Assembly: GCF_018403285.1 (NCBI RefSeq) | Contig: NZ_BOSJ01000002.1 | Location: forward strand, 310,001 to 374,000 | DNA from: Paenibacillus sp. J45TS6 | GTDB taxonomy: Bacteria; Bacillota; Bacilli; Paenibacillales; Paenibacillaceae | Direction: 5' to 3' | Length of the DNA stretch: 64,000 bases | Part shown: positions 33,579 to 43,793 of the stretch, piece by piece | Numbering within the stretch: the stretch's first letter is position 1 | How the letters are laid out: each line of letters starts with the position of its first letter | The notes under the pieces: model-generated | Told to the model about the DNA's origin: nothing | The model's database searches: none | The model's input: only the letters and a program-made list of their open reading frames with translations | Made by a program: the position numbers and the translations under genes

Positions 33579-33911
33579 TATATTAACTCCTTGGGTTTAG
33601 TTTGTTGATTGATAGAGACGTTCCATTCGATCGGCTCAAAATCACCTTATCTATAGTAAAACTTCTGAAAACAATTTACATTAAAAATCCCTTAACTTAA
33701 TAATAATAACAGAATTATTTAAGGATTTGGACAAATTACGATAACATTTATTCCATATCTATCCTAAATAATAATAAAAATGGATTTTGTGCTCTGTAGC
33801 TCCTATGTATTTTGACATGAAAAAGCCGCCTTTACGGCGGCAGAAACATACGCTGAGCAGCTGCATCATACGGACGACCCTCGCTTAGATGCTAATTACA
33901 GATCACGAAGT
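33579..33911. other. Intergenic: MATE terminator and acyltransferase upstream region
   Basis: Contains the terminator at 33825-33841 and the upstream region of the acyltransferase; the rest is AT-rich without a recognisable gene. Confidence 0.5.
33825..33841 (-). terminator. Terminator of the MATE gene
   Basis: GCCGCC-TTTAC-GGCGGC hairpin with AAAAA on its left, which is the U-tract for a leftward transcript. The same TTTAC loop recurs in the IS-split terminator. Confidence 0.85.
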
Positions 33912-35315
33912 TTATAATGCAGCTGGCACAGCAGATTCTGAATCTTTTGAAGCGGGTTGCTCCACGAGCGCATGACGGCGCCAAGCACCATTTTTCCAGC
34001 GATAATGCATGATGAAGGCACGAATCCATTCATCCACTGCGTTTGCTACCCATACACCTAGGATTCCCATGTCTAAATGGAAGACAAACCAATAACCGAG
34101 CGGAAGACTCACGCCAACCATAGAGATCAGCCCCATATACACTGGGAAACGAGCATCCCCTGCTGCACGCAAGGAATTAATCATAATCATGTTACACGTT
34201 CTTGCTGTTTCCAATACGATACTGAACAAGAGTACTTGAGAACCTAAGCGGATAATCTCTGCGTTATCCGTGAAGATTCCCATCAGCGGCTCCCGAAGCA
34301 GAATAATAATAATATCCACGGTTATCGTGGAGATAAGGCCGATTTTCACACTTTTCTTCACTCTTGCGTAGGCTTCATCCTGCTTTCCTGCCCCGACGAA
34401 TCGTCCGGTCAGAATCGATGTTCCCAGCGATACAGCCATACTAAATAAGTAGATATAATTAGAAATCTGGGCTGCATACTGCCGTGTAGCAAGTGATTCT
34501 GTTCCGAGATAAGTCACATAATACAGAAAGACGAGCTGACACATTTGATACGTAATTTGTTCAAAGGCGGAAGGAATACCGATGTTCAGTATTTTTTTTA
34601 CATAATCTTTGGAGATCATGAAATAATGTCTCCATTCAATCCTTACGGCCATTACTTTATAAAGTAACCAAATGAAGATCGCGACACAGACCAGCCTGCT
34701 AAGTACGGTCGAGATGGCTGCTCCTTTTACACCCATCGGACTGAATCCAAAATGACCAAAAATGAGTGCATAGTTTCCAACTAAATGAAGGAGGTTCATT
34801 ACAAGCGATACAAGCATAGTCTGCTTGGTGAAACCATAGGTACGAATAATCGCGGACATAATATTAATCAAAGCTTGTAAGAAAATGCCCCCGCCGACAA
34901 TCGTTATGTACGTATTCCCGAGCTCTAAGATTTCGCCATGAAGATTCATGAGTTGTAAAATATGACGGCCGCTAAATACAAAAATAACACTAATGATGAG
35001 CCCGACACATAAGTTAAGTGTAATGGCTACAGCAGATACACGAGATGCTTCCGCAAGTTTTCTCGAACCAATATACTGAGCTACCACAATGGCTGCTCCA
35101 TTCCCAATCACCTCAAGAATGAGGATGGCAATCGATACGATCTGATTGGACGTCCCTACCGCAGATACAGCCTCATCGGATACAGCACTGATCATAAAGG
35201 TATCCACGGTACCCATCAGCATAAATAACATAATTTCTAGAAAGATAGGCCAGGTTAATGAAAAAAGATTGAGATTTTCTGTCTTAAGAACACGCCCGTC
35301 GGCTGCTGTTGTCAT
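33912..35315 (-). CDS. MATE-family multidrug efflux protein
   Basis: 467 residues, twelve membrane helices in two related halves. The first has FSLTWPIFLEIMLFMLMGTVDTFM and AVGTSNQIVSIAILIL; the second has IGIPSAFEQITYQMCQLVFL (part of LNIGIPSAFEQ). MATE proteins export drugs or metabolites using a sodium or proton gradient. No neighbour indicates the substrate. Confidence 0.9.
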   Translation of the reverse strand: MTTAADGRVLKTENLNLFSLTWPIFLEIMLFMLMGTVDTFMISAVSDEAVSAVGTSNQIVSIAILILEVIGNGAAIVVAQYIGSRKLAEASRVSAVAITLNLCVGLIISVIFVFSGRHILQLMNLHGEILELGNTYITIVGGGIFLQALINIMSAIIRTYGFTKQTMLVSLVMNLLHLVGNYALIFGHFGFSPMGVKGAAISTVLSRLVCVAIFIWLLYKVMAVRIEWRHYFMISKDYVKKILNIGIPSAFEQITYQMCQLVFLYYVTYLGTESLATRQYAAQISNYIYLFSMAVSLGTSILTGRFVGAGKQDEAYARVKKSVKIGLISTITVDIIIILLREPLMGIFTDNAEIIRLGSQVLLFSIVLETARTCNMIMINSLRAAGDARFPVYMGLISMVGVSLPLGYWFVFHLDMGILGVWVANAVDEWIRAFIMHYRWKNGAWRRHALVEQPASKDSESAVPAAL

Positions 35316-35639
35316 AGATTCACCTTCAGCTTAGTAGTAAATGTTTATATTTTCATAAAATTACGTAAATTTTTCTGAAACAAACCGTATCTTAGCATAA
35401 AATTTTCATATATGCACGATAATTTACCATCTTTTTTTAACACGCGTAAAAGAAGATAAGCAGCCTTCTCGTCTTGCCTCTAGCCATATATATTTTCTCG
35501 ATATGGTTTAGTTCTCCCCCGGGGTGGTTATTTCTGAATAAAAGCACTTATAGATTGCGGCAGTCTGTCATCACGCAAACCACATCCTTTATGGTGTGCT
35601 GTAGTAAGAGAATGATACTAATGAGAGGGGGGCGGCCGT
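35316..35639. other. Divergent upstream region of MATE and amylase genes
   Basis: 324 bases with AGAGGGGGGC as the amylase ribosome site at the right end. I looked for a catabolite-response element and did not find a convincing one. Confidence 0.5.
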
Positions 35640-37139
35640 ATGATAAAACGCAATCATACTATGATGCAATTCTTTGAATGGCATGTAGATGCAGATGGAG
35701 CACACTGGAAACGTCTGTCTGAAAGAGCTCCTGAGTTAAAGAAAAAAGGAATCGATTCCGTCTGGATCCCTCCTGTCACCAAAGGCAGTTCACCCGAGGA
35801 TACAGGCTACGGAGTATATGACCTTTATGATTTAGGCGAGTTTGACCAAAAAGGTACGGTGAAAACCAAATACGGCTCTAAAGAGGATCTGCTGGAAGCC
35901 ATGGGAGTCTGCACTCAAAATGGAGTTGGGGTATACGTAGACCTTGTTATGAACCATAAAGCAGGGGCAGATGAGACCGAACGGTTTCAAGTCATTGAGG
36001 TCGATCCGAACAATCGTACGAAGGATATCTCAAAGCCATTTGAAATAGAGGGATGGACCAAATTTAATTTCCCTGGCCGTGGAAATACGTACTCCTCATT
36101 CAAATGGAATCATACCCACTTTAATGGAACAGACTACGATGCTTCCGAAGATCGAACTGGTATTTTCCGAATAGCCTCAAATGAAGAAGGCTGGGACGAA
36201 AATGTAGATGATGAATTTGGAAATTATGATTACCTGATGTTCGCTAACATCGACTATAGAAAACCAGAAGTTCGCGAAGAGATGATTAACTGGGGAAAAT
36301 GGATGATTGATACCCTTCAGTGTAACGGATTCCGCCTGGATGCGATTAAACACATCAATCATGATTTTGTTAAACAGTTTGCCAATGAAATGATTAAGAA
36401 AAGAGGGCAGGATTTCTATATTGTAGGCGAGTTCTGGAAACCGGATCTTGCTTCCTGCCAAAAATTCCTTGATACTGTCGATTATCAAATTGATCTGTTT
36501 GATGTTTCACTCCATTACAAACTTCATGAAGCTTCGCTTGCGGGTAAAGCATTTGATCTAACAACGATTTTTAATGATACGCTTGTTCAAACCCACCCTA
36601 CCCATGCGGTTACCTTTGTTGATAACCATGATTCTCAGCCGGGAGAAGCGCTCGAGTCCTGGATCGATGACTGGTTTAAACCAAGTGCATATGCACTGAT
36701 CTTGCTCCGTCAAGGCGGATACCCATGTGTATTCTACGGAGATTACTACGGCATTGGCGGAGACAATCCGATTCCTTCGAAGCAAGCGGCGATTGACCCT
36801 CTGCTAGCCGCAAGATACCATCATGCCTACGGCGACCAAATTGATTATCTTGATCATCCGAATACCATTGGCTGGGTAAGATGCGGTGTCGCTGAAATCC
36901 CTCACTCCGGCTGTGCCGTCATTATTGGTAACGGAGAAAATGGAGAAAAGCGGATGTGTGTCGGTAAAGAACGTGCTGGGCAGACTTGGTATGACATTAC
37001 AGGTAACCAAGAAGAGACGCTTACGATCGAAGAAGATGGCTGTGCCAACTTTACCGTCAAGGGCGGAAGTGTCTCTGTCTGGGTGGAACAAGTTCAAGAT
37101 CAGGAATCAGACGATCAGAAGCAAGAGTCGGAAGCTTAA
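35640..37139 (+). CDS. Alpha-amylase, GH13, cytoplasmic
   Basis: 499 residues with no signal peptide, starting MIKRNHTMMQFFEWHVDADG. The GH13 regions are clear: DLVMNHKAG (101-109), GFRLDAIKH with nucleophile Asp234, IVGEFWKPD with acid/base Glu264, and FVDNHDSQPG with Asp331. Close in layout to the GH13_5 group of AmyS/BLA type, but kept in the cell. It hydrolyses alpha-1,4 glucans, probably imported maltodextrins or stored glycogen. The last 20 residues are a Gln/Glu/Asp-rich tail. Confidence 0.93.
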   Translation: MIKRNHTMMQFFEWHVDADGAHWKRLSERAPELKKKGIDSVWIPPVTKGSSPEDTGYGVYDLYDLGEFDQKGTVKTKYGSKEDLLEAMGVCTQNGVGVYVDLVMNHKAGADETERFQVIEVDPNNRTKDISKPFEIEGWTKFNFPGRGNTYSSFKWNHTHFNGTDYDASEDRTGIFRIASNEEGWDENVDDEFGNYDYLMFANIDYRKPEVREEMINWGKWMIDTLQCNGFRLDAIKHINHDFVKQFANEMIKKRGQDFYIVGEFWKPDLASCQKFLDTVDYQIDLFDVSLHYKLHEASLAGKAFDLTTIFNDTLVQTHPTHAVTFVDNHDSQPGEALESWIDDWFKPSAYALILLRQGGYPCVFYGDYYGIGGDNPIPSKQAAIDPLLAARYHHAYGDQIDYLDHPNTIGWVRCGVAEIPHSGCAVIIGNGENGEKRMCVGKERAGQTWYDITGNQEETLTIEEDGCANFTVKGGSVSVWVEQVQDQESDDQKQESEA

Positions 37140-37150
37140 AAATGAGGCAA

Positions 37151-37190
37151 AGAAAGAGGCAGACCTTGATTTACAGGTCTGCCTCTTTCT
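37151..37190. terminator. Shared terminator of amylase and LCP genes
   Basis: AGAAAGAGGCAGACCT (37151-37166) and AGGTCTGCCTCTTTCT (37175-37190) are perfect 16-base complements between convergent genes, touching the LCP stop codon. Confidence 0.9.
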
Positions 37191-38245
37191 TATTGTTCTT
37201 TGAGCTCAGGATCGATAAGATCCGCCGCTGCTGTATTTTCATCCATCCAATTATCGATGATTTCCTGCGCCTCTGCTAACCCTTGATCACTTAGCATGTA
37301 GTACCAGCCGTACTGGTTATTCTCACCTTCACCCTTCAGCATGTAACTGCTCATCTGGGGAACGGATCCTTTCTCATACAACAATTCCGCCAGATCAATA
37401 ATAAAATCGGAGGTCATGTCTGTCTTCATATTCGAACTCGCAATATCCATTAACTGCGGGATTTTTGTAATATTACCTAGCGATAAAGCACGCTCTGTCG
37501 CTTGCTTGATAAAGATTCGCTGGCGTTCTGTTCGCTTATAGTCCGAATCCTCACGATATCGTACATAGTTCAAGGCATCTTCACCGTTATAGATCGGTTT
37601 GTTCGGCTCAATTCGGAGCTTTATGTGGATCCTTTGTTTGTTCTCAATAACTTCGGTAATCGGCAGTTCCACTCCACCAAGCGCATCAACTACTTCTACC
37701 AGTGCTTGAAAATTCACTTTTGCATAATAATCAACATCCGTTTGCAACAGCTGTTCTACGGTCTCTACGCTCATCTTCGTTCCCCCGAAGGCATAGGCTG
37801 CATTGATTTTATTTCTCTTTTCTTTCCCTGCAATCGGAACATACGAATCACGAGGCAACGACATTAATAACATTCGGTGCTCTTTCGGGCGGAATACCGC
37901 ATAGATCATCGTATCTGATCTTCCGACATCCCCTACCCTTTCATCTACACCCAGCAGCAGCATGCTGAAAGGTTTTGTCAGCTCGTCCTGATTTTCTTCA
38001 TTTCCAGCCGGCCCCGTCACCTTAATCGGTTCGTATGCATTATCGATTCGGCCTTTTACTGTGTCCTCCAAAAACAGCTGAAATGCCACAGCAACAAGTT
38101 CTTTACGAAATGCAAACCCCATCGTTCCTATAAGCAAGAGAATGATCGCTGTAATAATCAGAGGTTTCTTTGATTTCGGTTTTTTCTTTTTTTTGTTCTG
38201 ATGTCGTTTACTCCGCGTCAACGGGTATTCTTCCTGGTCACTCAT
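37190..38245 (-). CDS. LytR-CpsA-Psr (LCP) family protein
   Basis: 351 residues from the ATG at 38245 (AGGAG six bases upstream). A short basic cytoplasmic tail (RSKRHQNKKKKKPKSKKP), one membrane helix (LIITAIILLLIGTMGF), then the LCP domain: LLLGVDERVGDVGRSDTMI, MLLMSLPRDSYVPI, KINAAYAFGG and NYVRYREDSDYKRTERQR, with the Arg/Asp residues that bind the polyprenyl pyrophosphate. LCP enzymes attach teichoic acids or other glycans to peptidoglycan. Confidence 0.93.
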   Translation of the reverse strand: MSDQEEYPLTRSKRHQNKKKKKPKSKKPLIITAIILLLIGTMGFAFRKELVAVAFQLFLEDTVKGRIDNAYEPIKVTGPAGNEENQDELTKPFSMLLLGVDERVGDVGRSDTMIYAVFRPKEHRMLLMSLPRDSYVPIAGKEKRNKINAAYAFGGTKMSVETVEQLLQTDVDYYAKVNFQALVEVVDALGGVELPITEVIENKQRIHIKLRIEPNKPIYNGEDALNYVRYREDSDYKRTERQRIFIKQATERALSLGNITKIPQLMDIASSNMKTDMTSDFIIDLAELLYEKGSVPQMSSYMLKGEGENNQYGWYYMLSDQGLAEAQEIIDNWMDENTAAADLIDPELKEQ

Positions 38246-38501
38246 GTACTTCTCCTCTCTGCACTCTTTTTCTTTTTTTCGACAAATGCGAACTATAATT
38301 TCAGGTTTTGATTGCATTTATACTAATAAGATTATGTACAGTTCTGCTTACAAAGGGATAACGCAATTACTATACTATAAGTTTCCATAATAAGGAATAT
38401 CATTTTGGTGACAATGTCGAAATCTTGCTTTCCTATTCCAAAATACTGCTCTACATGCCAAGGAAGCCTATAATAAGAAATATAGCGGAGGTGTAGAGTA
38501 G

Positions 38502-39080
38502 ATGCGGGAAGAAATTGAACTTTTTGAAAAGGTGTATCAGGCTGTATTAGAGCGCAGTGATCGATACGACGGAATCTACTATACAGCGATTCGGACAACG
38601 GGCATCTATTGCCGCCCTTCTTGCCGCTCTAGGACGCCAAAACGGGAAAACGTAACAATCTACTCGGCTGCAAAAGCAGCAGAGCGAGACGGTTATCGTG
38701 CCTGCAAACGATGTCAGCCAGACATCAAAGAACTACACAATCCGGATAAGGAGATCTCGGAGCGCGTCACATCCTATATCGATCACCATTACTCAGAGTC
38801 TGTGAGCTTAAACCGCTTGGCTGATGAGATCAAAGTTAGCCCCTATCATCTTCAAAGAGTATGTAAAAGAGTAACCGGGCTCACCCCCGCAGCATATTTG
38901 CAGAAAGTACGACTGGATAAAGCAAAAGAGGAACTCCTAAGAAGCGACCTGGAAATTCGAGATATTGCTGTCCTTATCGGGTATAAAAGCACCTCTCACT
39001 TCATTGCTGTCTTCCAGAAAGCAATCGGTCAAACACCGCAGCATTACCGACAATCGAGTGAAAGAAGGGATACACCGTGA
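38502..39080 (+). CDS. adaA: AdaA: methylphosphotriester sensor and activator
   Basis: 192 residues. N-terminal Ada zinc domain with Cys37, Cys41, Cys68 and Cys71 (GIYCRPSCRSRTP, ACKRCQPD); one of these takes the methyl group from DNA phosphotriesters and switches the protein on. The C-terminal half is an AraC-type double HTH (SLNRLADEIKVSPYHLQRVC; IRDIAVLIGYKSTSHFIAVF). It activates its own operon and alkylation repair. A GGAGG site lies about ten bases before the ATG, and its TGA overlaps the adaB start (GTGA). Confidence 0.95.
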   Translation: MREEIELFEKVYQAVLERSDRYDGIYYTAIRTTGIYCRPSCRSRTPKRENVTIYSAAKAAERDGYRACKRCQPDIKELHNPDKEISERVTSYIDHHYSESVSLNRLADEIKVSPYHLQRVCKRVTGLTPAAYLQKVRLDKAKEELLRSDLEIRDIAVLIGYKSTSHFIAVFQKAIGQTPQHYRQSSERRDTP

Positions 39081-39625
39081 CCCCTGTCTATTGGACGAAG
39101 GTTCAACATGATTTGTTACAAAATCAATGTTTATATCTAGCAGCAACCGAACAAGGAATCTGTAAAATCACCTGGCCTTCAGAGAACTGGGAGGCATTCG
39201 AGTCTTGGATTTATCGCCACATCCCAGATGCTGCACTGCTTAAGGATGAACAGCAGCTTGAACCTTATACAAAACAGCTTACAGAGTATTTGAATGGAGA
39301 AAGATCAGAGTTCTCTGTACCCCTTGATCTTCGCGGAACTGCTTTTCAAATGGAAGTATGGAATGCACTACAGCAGATTCCTTATGGAGAAACACGCAGC
39401 TATTCCGATATCGCAAATCATGTCGGCAGAGCGCAGGCGGTCCGTGCTGTCGGCACAGCGAATGGAGCAAATCCCGTTCCCATGCTGGTTCCTTGCCACC
39501 GGGTTATTGGTAAGAACAAGAACCTCACCGGATTTCGCGGAGGACTCCATTTCAAGGAAGCACTTCTTACACTGGAGGGATATCATGACTACACCCGAAA
39601 AGGACATGCCCGTTTTGAATTCTAA
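39077..39625 (+). CDS. adaB: AdaB: O6-methylguanine-DNA methyltransferase
   Basis: 182 residues from a GTG at 39077 that overlaps the adaA stop. The active site PMLVPCHRVIG places the methyl-accepting Cys at 140; GTAFQMEVWNALQQIPYGET and the Arg finger segment RAVGTANGANPV precede it. A suicide enzyme that repairs O6-alkylguanine and O4-alkylthymine. Confidence 0.95.
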   Translation: MTPVYWTKVQHDLLQNQCLYLAATEQGICKITWPSENWEAFESWIYRHIPDAALLKDEQQLEPYTKQLTEYLNGERSEFSVPLDLRGTAFQMEVWNALQQIPYGETRSYSDIANHVGRAQAVRAVGTANGANPVPMLVPCHRVIGKNKNLTGFRGGLHFKEALLTLEGYHDYTRKGHARFEF

Positions 39626-40568
39626 CGATCCCCATATAGGGGCGGAAATATCAGCAAATCACATAGAAACAGAACGAAAACTTACCTTGCCTGAACCTTT
39701 TAATTACTCAGAAGTTCTCTATTACCTGAACCGTTCTACACTCGAATGCCTGCATGAAGTGGAAGATGAACGAATCTACAAATCACTGGATATACAGGGC
39801 AGACCTATTCCAATAGAAATTCGTTATGAGGCTTTATCCCATGCTCTATGTATCCGCTGCCTATGTGCAGAATCGGTCTCTGCAGAAGAATGGAATCTCA
39901 TCTTCCTTTTTATAGAGGAATGGTTTGATCTTCGGAGAGATCTTGTTCCTTTCTATCAACTGGCTGAGGACGACCCCATGCTCGGTCCACTGGTTCAATC
40001 TTTGAATGGACTTCGAATTATCGGGGTTCCTGATCTGTTCGAAGCCCTATGCTGGGCTGTCATTGGACAGCAGATTAATCTTACTTTTGCCTATACGCTG
40101 AAAAAACGGCTTGTTGAGACTTTTGGGGAGACTTATGAGTGTAATGGAAGAACCTATTACCGATTCCCTTCGCCGTCGGCATTACTTGGTAGTAACACCC
40201 TAGCCACTCTAAGAGAATTGCAATTTACTACCAAGAAGGCAGAATATATGGTGGATATCGCTGGGCGGGTCGTGCGTGGAGAATTACAAAAAGAAACACT
40301 GCTGGCTTCGGGATATGAGGCAGCGGAAGAGACACTGCTTCGCATCAGAGGGATTGGTCCATGGAGTGCACATTATGTTATGATGCGCTGCTTGCGTAAT
40401 CCAGCCGCATTTCCCATAGGAGACGCAGGACTACATGCAGCTCTTAAGAAACAACTGGGTCTGTCCGCTAAGCCCACTCCAGCTGAGATTAGAGCTATTT
40501 TCGAACCTTGGAAAGGTTATGAAGCTTACGCTGTATTCTATTTATGGCGAAGCCTTACGTTATCGTGA
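39585..40568 (+). CDS. alkA: AlkA-type DNA-3-methyladenine glycosylase
   Basis: 327 residues from the ATG at 39585 (GGAGGG five bases upstream), overlapping adaB by 41 bases in another frame; the open frame extends further upstream but only inside adaB. An AlkA N-terminal fold is followed by ALCWAVIGQQINLTFAYTLK and the helix-hairpin-helix LLRIRGIGPWSAHYVMMRC with catalytic Asp in FPIGDAGL. It excises alkylated purines. Third gene of the ada operon. Confidence 0.93.
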   Translation: MTTPEKDMPVLNSNDPHIGAEISANHIETERKLTLPEPFNYSEVLYYLNRSTLECLHEVEDERIYKSLDIQGRPIPIEIRYEALSHALCIRCLCAESVSAEEWNLIFLFIEEWFDLRRDLVPFYQLAEDDPMLGPLVQSLNGLRIIGVPDLFEALCWAVIGQQINLTFAYTLKKRLVETFGETYECNGRTYYRFPSPSALLGSNTLATLRELQFTTKKAEYMVDIAGRVVRGELQKETLLASGYEAAEETLLRIRGIGPWSAHYVMMRCLRNPAAFPIGDAGLHAALKKQLGLSAKPTPAEIRAIFEPWKGYEAYAVFYLWRSLTLS

Positions 40569-40575
40569 GTACAAG

Positions 40576-40611
40576 AAGAGCGCAGCGAGGTTTACCTGCT
40601 GCGCTCTCTTT
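40576..40611 (+). terminator. Terminator of the ada operon
   Basis: AGAGCGCAGC (40577-40586) and GCTGCGCTCT (40598-40607) pair, followed by CTTTT, just after the alkA stop. Confidence 0.8.
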
Positions 40612-40634
40612 TACCTGTGGCTTGATTTACATCC

Positions 40635-41048
40635 TTATGCTTGAACTACAGAAGCAAGCTTGTTCACAATGCCGCTCCAGCCTTGATCCATACGATCACG
40701 AACCAGACTGTGATCTTCTCCGAATGAAGTTTTCTCCCCGGATTTCCAGCCGCCATGGATTAAAGTAAATTCGGTCTGTCCTTCCTTTTCTTCCAATTGG
40801 AAAGTTAGCAGCCAATCTTTATCCCAAGTAAAACTCAGCATATTCGGCGGATCGATCTCCGTTACTTTACATTTCGATTTACCAAAAGGCCCTGCTTCAA
40901 GAATAAATTCATGACCAAGCATAGGTTCGAAGGTACTTGGCATAAACCACTGTGCAATTCCCTCTGCTGTAGAGATCTGTTTCCACACCTTCTCCATAGG
41001 TGCATCCAGTAGAATGGTTTTTCTAATTTCGGGCAATGATGTTGTCAT
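40635..41048 (-). CDS. SRPBCC-domain (AHSA1-like) protein
   Basis: 137 residues with the START/SRPBCC pattern: IRKTILLDAPMEKVWKQIST at the start, IAQWFMPSTFEPMLGHEFIL, then LSFTWDKDW and a C-terminal amphipathic helix (DQGWSGIVNKL). A hydrophobic-ligand-binding fold related to the Aha1 C-terminal domain; role unknown. Such genes often follow an ArsR regulator, which is absent here. Confidence 0.83.
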   Translation of the reverse strand: MTTSLPEIRKTILLDAPMEKVWKQISTAEGIAQWFMPSTFEPMLGHEFILEAGPFGKSKCKVTEIDPPNMLSFTWDKDWLLTFQLEEKEGQTEFTLIHGGWKSGEKTSFGEDHSLVRDRMDQGWSGIVNKLASVVQA

Positions 41049-41244
41049 AAGTCGCTCCTTTTACAAATAGGTTTATCGTTTACTAGTAAAGAATGCGGCA
41101 ATTATAGCACCTTTTGGTTGCACGTCAATGGGATCTCAAGTGGTTTTCTAATATTGTGCAACCCCTTTTCCAGATTTATGCATGAGGGCAGGGTTCGTGA
41201 TAAACTACATCTATAAAAGTGAACTACATAGGAGCTGATGTAAC

Positions 41245-42480
41245 GTGAAAAAGGACTTAATTAAAAGACTAACGAGCTATGTACGTGTGGACACCCAGTC
41301 GGATGAGAACAGTGAGACTTGCCCTACAACTCCAGGACAGCTCGAACTTGGACGTAAACTAGTAGAAGAGCTGCACTCCATCGGCATGCAAGAGATAAGT
41401 ATGGATGATAACGGTTATGTGATGGCCACACTTCCTTCTAACACGGACCATGATGTTCCTGTGATCGGATTTCTTGCTCACCTGGATACGGCCACTGACT
41501 TTACTGGAAAGAACGTAAACCCTCAAGTTATAGAGCAGTATGATGGCGGAGATATTACGCTGAACGAGGAACAACAGATTATTATGTCTCTAGAAGATTT
41601 CCCAGAGCTTGCAGGCTATAAAGGCCATACGCTGATTACAACAGATGGAACGACTCTCCTTGGTGCAGATAACAAAGCAGGAATTGCCGAAATTATGACT
41701 GCCATGGAATACCTGATTACTCACCCAGAGATTAAACACGGGAAGATCCGGGTTGCCTTTACACCCGATGAAGAGATCGGCCGCGGGCCGGAGCGTTTTG
41801 ATGTAGGGGCATTTGGTGCAAAATATGCCTACACCGTTGATGGAGGGCCGCTTGGTGAACTGGAGTATGAGAGTTTTAATGCCGCAGCGGCAAAAATTAT
41901 TTTCAAAGGCAAAAACGTCCACCCAGGTACTGCGAAGAATAAAATGGTGAACTCCGCCAAAATTGCAATGGAGTTTCACGCAAGACTTCCTATTCAAGAA
42001 GCACCGGAGTTTACGGACGGGTATGAAGGATTCTACCACTTGTCTTCTGTTAAAGGAGATGTAGAAGAAACTGAACTGAATTATATTATTCGTGATTTCG
42101 ATCGAGACCAATTTGAAGCACGGAAAGCGAATCTGGAGCAGATCGCCAGAATCCTTCAGGCTGCCTACGGCGAGGAACGAATCCAGCTCCAAATCCGTGA
42201 CCAATACTTCAATATGCGCGAGAAAATCGAGCCGGTGAAATTTATCGTAGATATTGCCGGAGAAGCTATGAAACAGCTCGATATTGAGCCTCATATTGTA
42301 CCGATTCGCGGGGGAACCGATGGTTCTCAATTATCTTACATGGGACTGCCGACACCGAATATTTTTACAGGCGGAGAGAACTTTCATGGACGTTATGAAT
42401 ATGTATCCGTAGATCATATGGAGAAAGCTACTCAGGTCATTATTGGAATTGTTCAGCTATTTGAGCAGCGCGGAGAATAA
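41245..42480 (+). CDS. pepT: Peptidase T (tripeptidase)
   Basis: 411 residues, the usual length. M20-type zinc sites are visible: the HLDTATDF strand with the first His/Asp, GADNKAG, the catalytic pair in [16 protein letters not shown], and [23 protein letters not shown] near the C-terminus. A cytoplasmic aminotripeptidase; works with peptide importers such as the one at 61175-62677. Confidence 0.96.
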   Translation: MKKDLIKRLTSYVRVDTQSDENSETCPTTPGQLELGRKLVEELHSIGMQEISMDDNGYVMATLPSNTDHDVPVIGFLAHLDTATDFTGKNVNPQVIEQYDGGDITLNEEQQIIMSLEDFPELAGYKGHTLITTDGTTLLGADNKAGIAEIMTAMEYLITHPEIKHGKIRVAFTPDEEIGRGPERFDVGAFGAKYAYTVDGGPLGELEYESFNAAAAKIIFKGKNVHPGTAKNKMVNSAKIAMEFHARLPIQEAPEFTDGYEGFYHLSSVKGDVEETELNYIIRDFDRDQFEARKANLEQIARILQAAYGEERIQLQIRDQYFNMREKIEPVKFIVDIAGEAMKQLDIEPHIVPIRGGTDGSQLSYMGLPTPNIFTGGENFHGRYEYVSVDHMEKATQVIIGIVQLFEQRGE

Positions 42481-42499
42481 ACAGATTTGATGGATTTTA

Positions 42500-42546
42500 A
42501 AAAAGGGCGATAGATTACCTGTTCAAGGTAATTCATCGCCCTTTTT
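42500..42546. terminator. Terminator between pepT and the channel gene
   Basis: AAAAAGGGCGAT and ATCGCCCTTTTT arms, extended inward by AGATTACCT/AGGTAATTC, form a long hairpin with a 5-base loop. Confidence 0.88.
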
Positions 42547-42591
42547 ATGGTTTTTTGCCCACTAGAAGAAAGTCATTGCCTGTGTGAATGC

Positions 42592-43680
42592 TCAAGCATC
42601 TGCCCCTTCTTTCTCAAAAATCGCATGATTCTCAAGGAAAAGACGCTGCGCTGGTACCGCAAGTTTAACGCCTTCTTCTTCCAGGATCCGCAAGATTTCA
42701 AAGTTAATGGATTCAAGCACTTTCATGTGTTCCACCCATATGGTTGTATACGTAAAAAAGTAAAAAAGAATGGTGATTTGGTCTCTGGTCATCTCTTTAA
42801 GCCGAACCATGTACAAATCATGATCAATACCTTCATGGTTCTCAATGTATTCCCGCAGTCGATTCACTGCATTCTCCAGCTGGACGCGATCCGTATCAAT
42901 AGCGACGCCAAGATCAAAGGTCACCCGTCTTTTTCCCATCCGACTCCAGTTCGTAATGGCCGCTTTGGCCAAAATATTGTTCGGGATAATCACAATGGAA
43001 TCGGCGAATGTTCTTATTTTGGAACTGCGAAAAGAAATATCTTCAACCATGCCTTCTACCGCATCTGTACGTATCCAATCCCCTTTGGAGAAAGGCTTTT
43101 CCGTAACGATAATAATACCGGCAATGAGATTGCTTAGTGTATCTTGTGCTGCCAAGGCAACCGCAAGACTTCCGAGACCCAGCCCGGCAACCAAGCCGTT
43201 CACACTGTAACCCCACTCTCCCATGATAATTGTAATCGTCAGAGCAATCACCATAAACCGCAGGACCTTAGACAGGAAAGGAATAATCATGTCCGATTCC
43301 TCGACCCCAAGTTTACTGGTCATTCCTGCAAAAAAGCGGGAAGAGCGTCCTGATAAATTATAAAAGGCCCACCCAATGATGATAATAAATCCAGTACGGA
43401 CAAGTCCTTGAAATAGCGGCCAACTTGCTCCGCCATCGGCAAAATAAATACGGACTGCTCCTGATATCCCAACCAGCGTCATTAAAGCTCTGGCTGGTCC
43501 ATGAAGTAATTGATAAATACTATCCCATTTCTGGCTGAATATTCGTTTTAATAGATGAAATAACTTTGTCGAAGTCCACTTATTAAATATCGTAAATACA
43601 AATAAAAAGAGAAGAGCTACCGCAAGTCTAATCCATTTAATCTCACCGATAAACTCATAGATTCCATTAAAAAAGTCCAA
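42592..43680 (-). CDS. Mechanosensitive channel, MscS family
   Basis: 362 residues from a TTG at 43680 with AAGGTGG seven bases upstream. Four or five membrane helices, then the MscS pore helix and beta domain: NGLVAGLGLGSLAVALAAQD (TM3-like glycine/alanine packing), LIAGIIIVTEKPFSKGDWI and VEDISFRSSKIRTFADSIV. Opens on membrane stretch to release solutes during osmotic downshock. Confidence 0.92.
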   Translation of the reverse strand: MDFFNGIYEFIGEIKWIRLAVALLFLFVFTIFNKWTSTKLFHLLKRIFSQKWDSIYQLLHGPARALMTLVGISGAVRIYFADGGASWPLFQGLVRTGFIIIIGWAFYNLSGRSSRFFAGMTSKLGVEESDMIIPFLSKVLRFMVIALTITIIMGEWGYSVNGLVAGLGLGSLAVALAAQDTLSNLIAGIIIVTEKPFSKGDWIRTDAVEGMVEDISFRSSKIRTFADSIVIIPNNILAKAAITNWSRMGKRRVTFDLGVAIDTDRVQLENAVNRLREYIENHEGIDHDLYMVRLKEMTRDQITILFYFFTYTTIWVEHMKVLESINFEILRILEEEGVKLAVPAQRLFLENHAIFEKEGADA

Positions 43681-43793
43681 AACATTCCCACCTTTGCTGC
43701 TTGTTCATCGTTGTCATAAGAGAATACTGGACCTATTGTAACAAAAGACAACCCCCATCACATCTATATAGCTATATTTCCATATAAATAAAA

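Noticed and set aside
35316-35639. Catabolite-response element upstream of the amylase
   Set aside because: No sequence close enough to the cre consensus was found by eye.
39294-39584. N-terminal extension of the alkA frame
   Set aside because: The extension lies wholly inside adaB, has no ribosome site, and the ATG at 39585 has GGAGGG and gives a normal AlkA length.
41590-42330. 246-codon open frame opposite pepT
   Set aside because: The other strand codes an intact, full-length peptidase T; no ribosome site and no recognisable domain on this strand.
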